Source of the DNA: Pontimonas sp.
Lineage (GTDB): Bacteria > Actinomycetota > Actinomycetes > Actinomycetales > Microbacteriaceae
Reading direction: 5' to 3'
Assembly (NCBI GenBank): GCA_021741945.1
Contig: JAIOWV010000007.1
Span: 1-21,352 of the forward strand
Length of the DNA: 21,352 bases
In this document: piece by piece, positions 20,859 through 21,352 of the stretch
How the letters are laid out: the number at the start of each line of letters is the position of its first letter
How positions within the stretch are numbered: the first letter of the stretch is position 1
The notes under the pieces: generated by a model
What the model was told of the DNA's origin: nothing
The model's input: the letters and a program-made list of their open reading frames with translations, nothing else
Databases searched by the model: none
Made by a program: the position numbers and the translations under genes

Positions 20859-21352
20859 ATGTCGCAAGCAGTCCTTGACCACAGCCTCCCAAGGCCCCAC
20901 GCCTACACGTCAGAGTTTGCGGAGCTTCTGTCGCAAATCAAAGAGCGAGGGCTTCTTTCTCGCTCAGTGGGCTACTACATCACCTTGATTGTGGTGCTCT
21001 CGGTGTCGCTTCTGTCCCTGTTGACGGCCATGTTCTTCATCGGTGATTCGTGGGCCCAACTAGCACTGGCGCCGGTGATGGCGATCATCATGACCCAGTT
21101 TTCCTTTGTGACCCACGAGGCCGCCCACCGCCAGGTGTTCGCCTCTGGAACCACGAACGACCGCACCGCTCGCATTTTGGCAAACGCTGTTGTGGGAATC
21201 AGTTACTCCTGGTGGATGGGTAAGCACACCAGACACCACGCAAACCCCAACACCGTGGGCAAAGACCCCGACATTGAATCCGACTTCATCATGTTCCAGG
21301 AAGAAGCAGCAGCAAAGACCACAGGCTTCACGAACGCGTTCGTGAAGCGCCA
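20859..21352 (+). CDS. Membrane fatty acid desaturase, N-terminal part, cut by window edge
   Basis: The 164 residues seen run from the ATG at 20859, which has AGGAA in front, to the right edge. HEAAH (about residues 87-91) and HTRHH (about 123-127) are the first two histidine boxes of di-iron acyl-lipid or acyl-CoA desaturases; the third box would lie beyond the window. Two hydrophobic segments (about 40-61 and 67-85) precede the first box. Such enzymes introduce cis double bonds into fatty acids using O2 and adjust membrane fluidity. The gene is divergent from vapBC across a 173-base gap in which no convincing promoter for it is visible. Regiospecificity cannot be told from this part. Confidence 0.93.
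   Translation, partial: MSQAVLDHSLPRPHAYTSEFAELLSQIKERGLLSRSVGYYITLIVVLSVSLLSLLTAMFFIGDSWAQLALAPVMAIIMTQFSFVTHEAAHRQVFASGTTNDRTARILANAVVGISYSWWMGKHTRHHANPNTVGKDPDIESDFIMFQEEAAAKTTGFTNAFVKR

Overview
The window looks like chromosomal DNA of a high-GC Gram-positive bacterium (Actinomycetota), most likely a small-genome member of Microbacteriaceae. This is inferred from three things. The gene order nif3-like / zinc-ribbon coiled-coil / RNase H and the cluster aceE - PucR-type fasR - fabD-fabH-acpP-fabF are actinobacterial. DUF3145 is an actinobacterial family. There are many GTG starts, four-base stop/start overlaps and -10 boxes of the TAnnnT type. No phage, insertion sequence, CRISPR array or rRNA was seen.

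Region 1 (1-4989, minus strand) is a compact five-gene run read from right to left: an EamA-type exporter, an NCS1-like permease with a long acidic tail, a Nif3-like metal protein, a coiled-coil 'zinc-ribbon' protein that has lost its cysteines, and the N-terminal RNase H part of a protein running off the left edge. Junctions are +3, -8, +2 and -3 bases, so co-transcription is likely. Region 2 (5052-5471) holds a small membrane protein (plus) and a tRNA-Val(UAC) (minus).

Region 3 (5612-13134, plus) links acetyl-CoA supply to membrane lipid synthesis: pyruvate dehydrogenase E1 (aceE), a FasR-type PucR regulator, then the type II fatty-acid synthase genes fabD, fabH, acpP and fabF. A near-perfect inverted repeat spans the fasR stop codon just before fabD and is a good candidate operator.

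Region 4 (13226-18477, plus) is a three-gene unit: a TetR regulator with a 7+2+7 palindrome in front of it, an MMPL/RND transporter, and a YhgE/Pip membrane protein. The last 215 or so residues of the MMPL protein read as a decayed ABC-transporter ATPase domain: the family landmarks occur in the right order, but the Walker A lysine and Walker B acid are gone. Next to a YhgE/Pip (ABC-2-like) protein, this suggests a composite envelope or lipid exporter with a pseudo-ATPase. It is the most unusual feature of the window.

Region 5 (18462-21352) contains DUF3145 (minus, tail-to-tail overlap with the YhgE/Pip gene), a DUF1684 protein (minus), a VapB/VapC toxin-antitoxin pair (minus) with an AT-rich operator-like palindrome, and the start of a membrane fatty-acid desaturase (plus) that runs off the right edge. 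No gene-free stretch exceeds about 175 bases.
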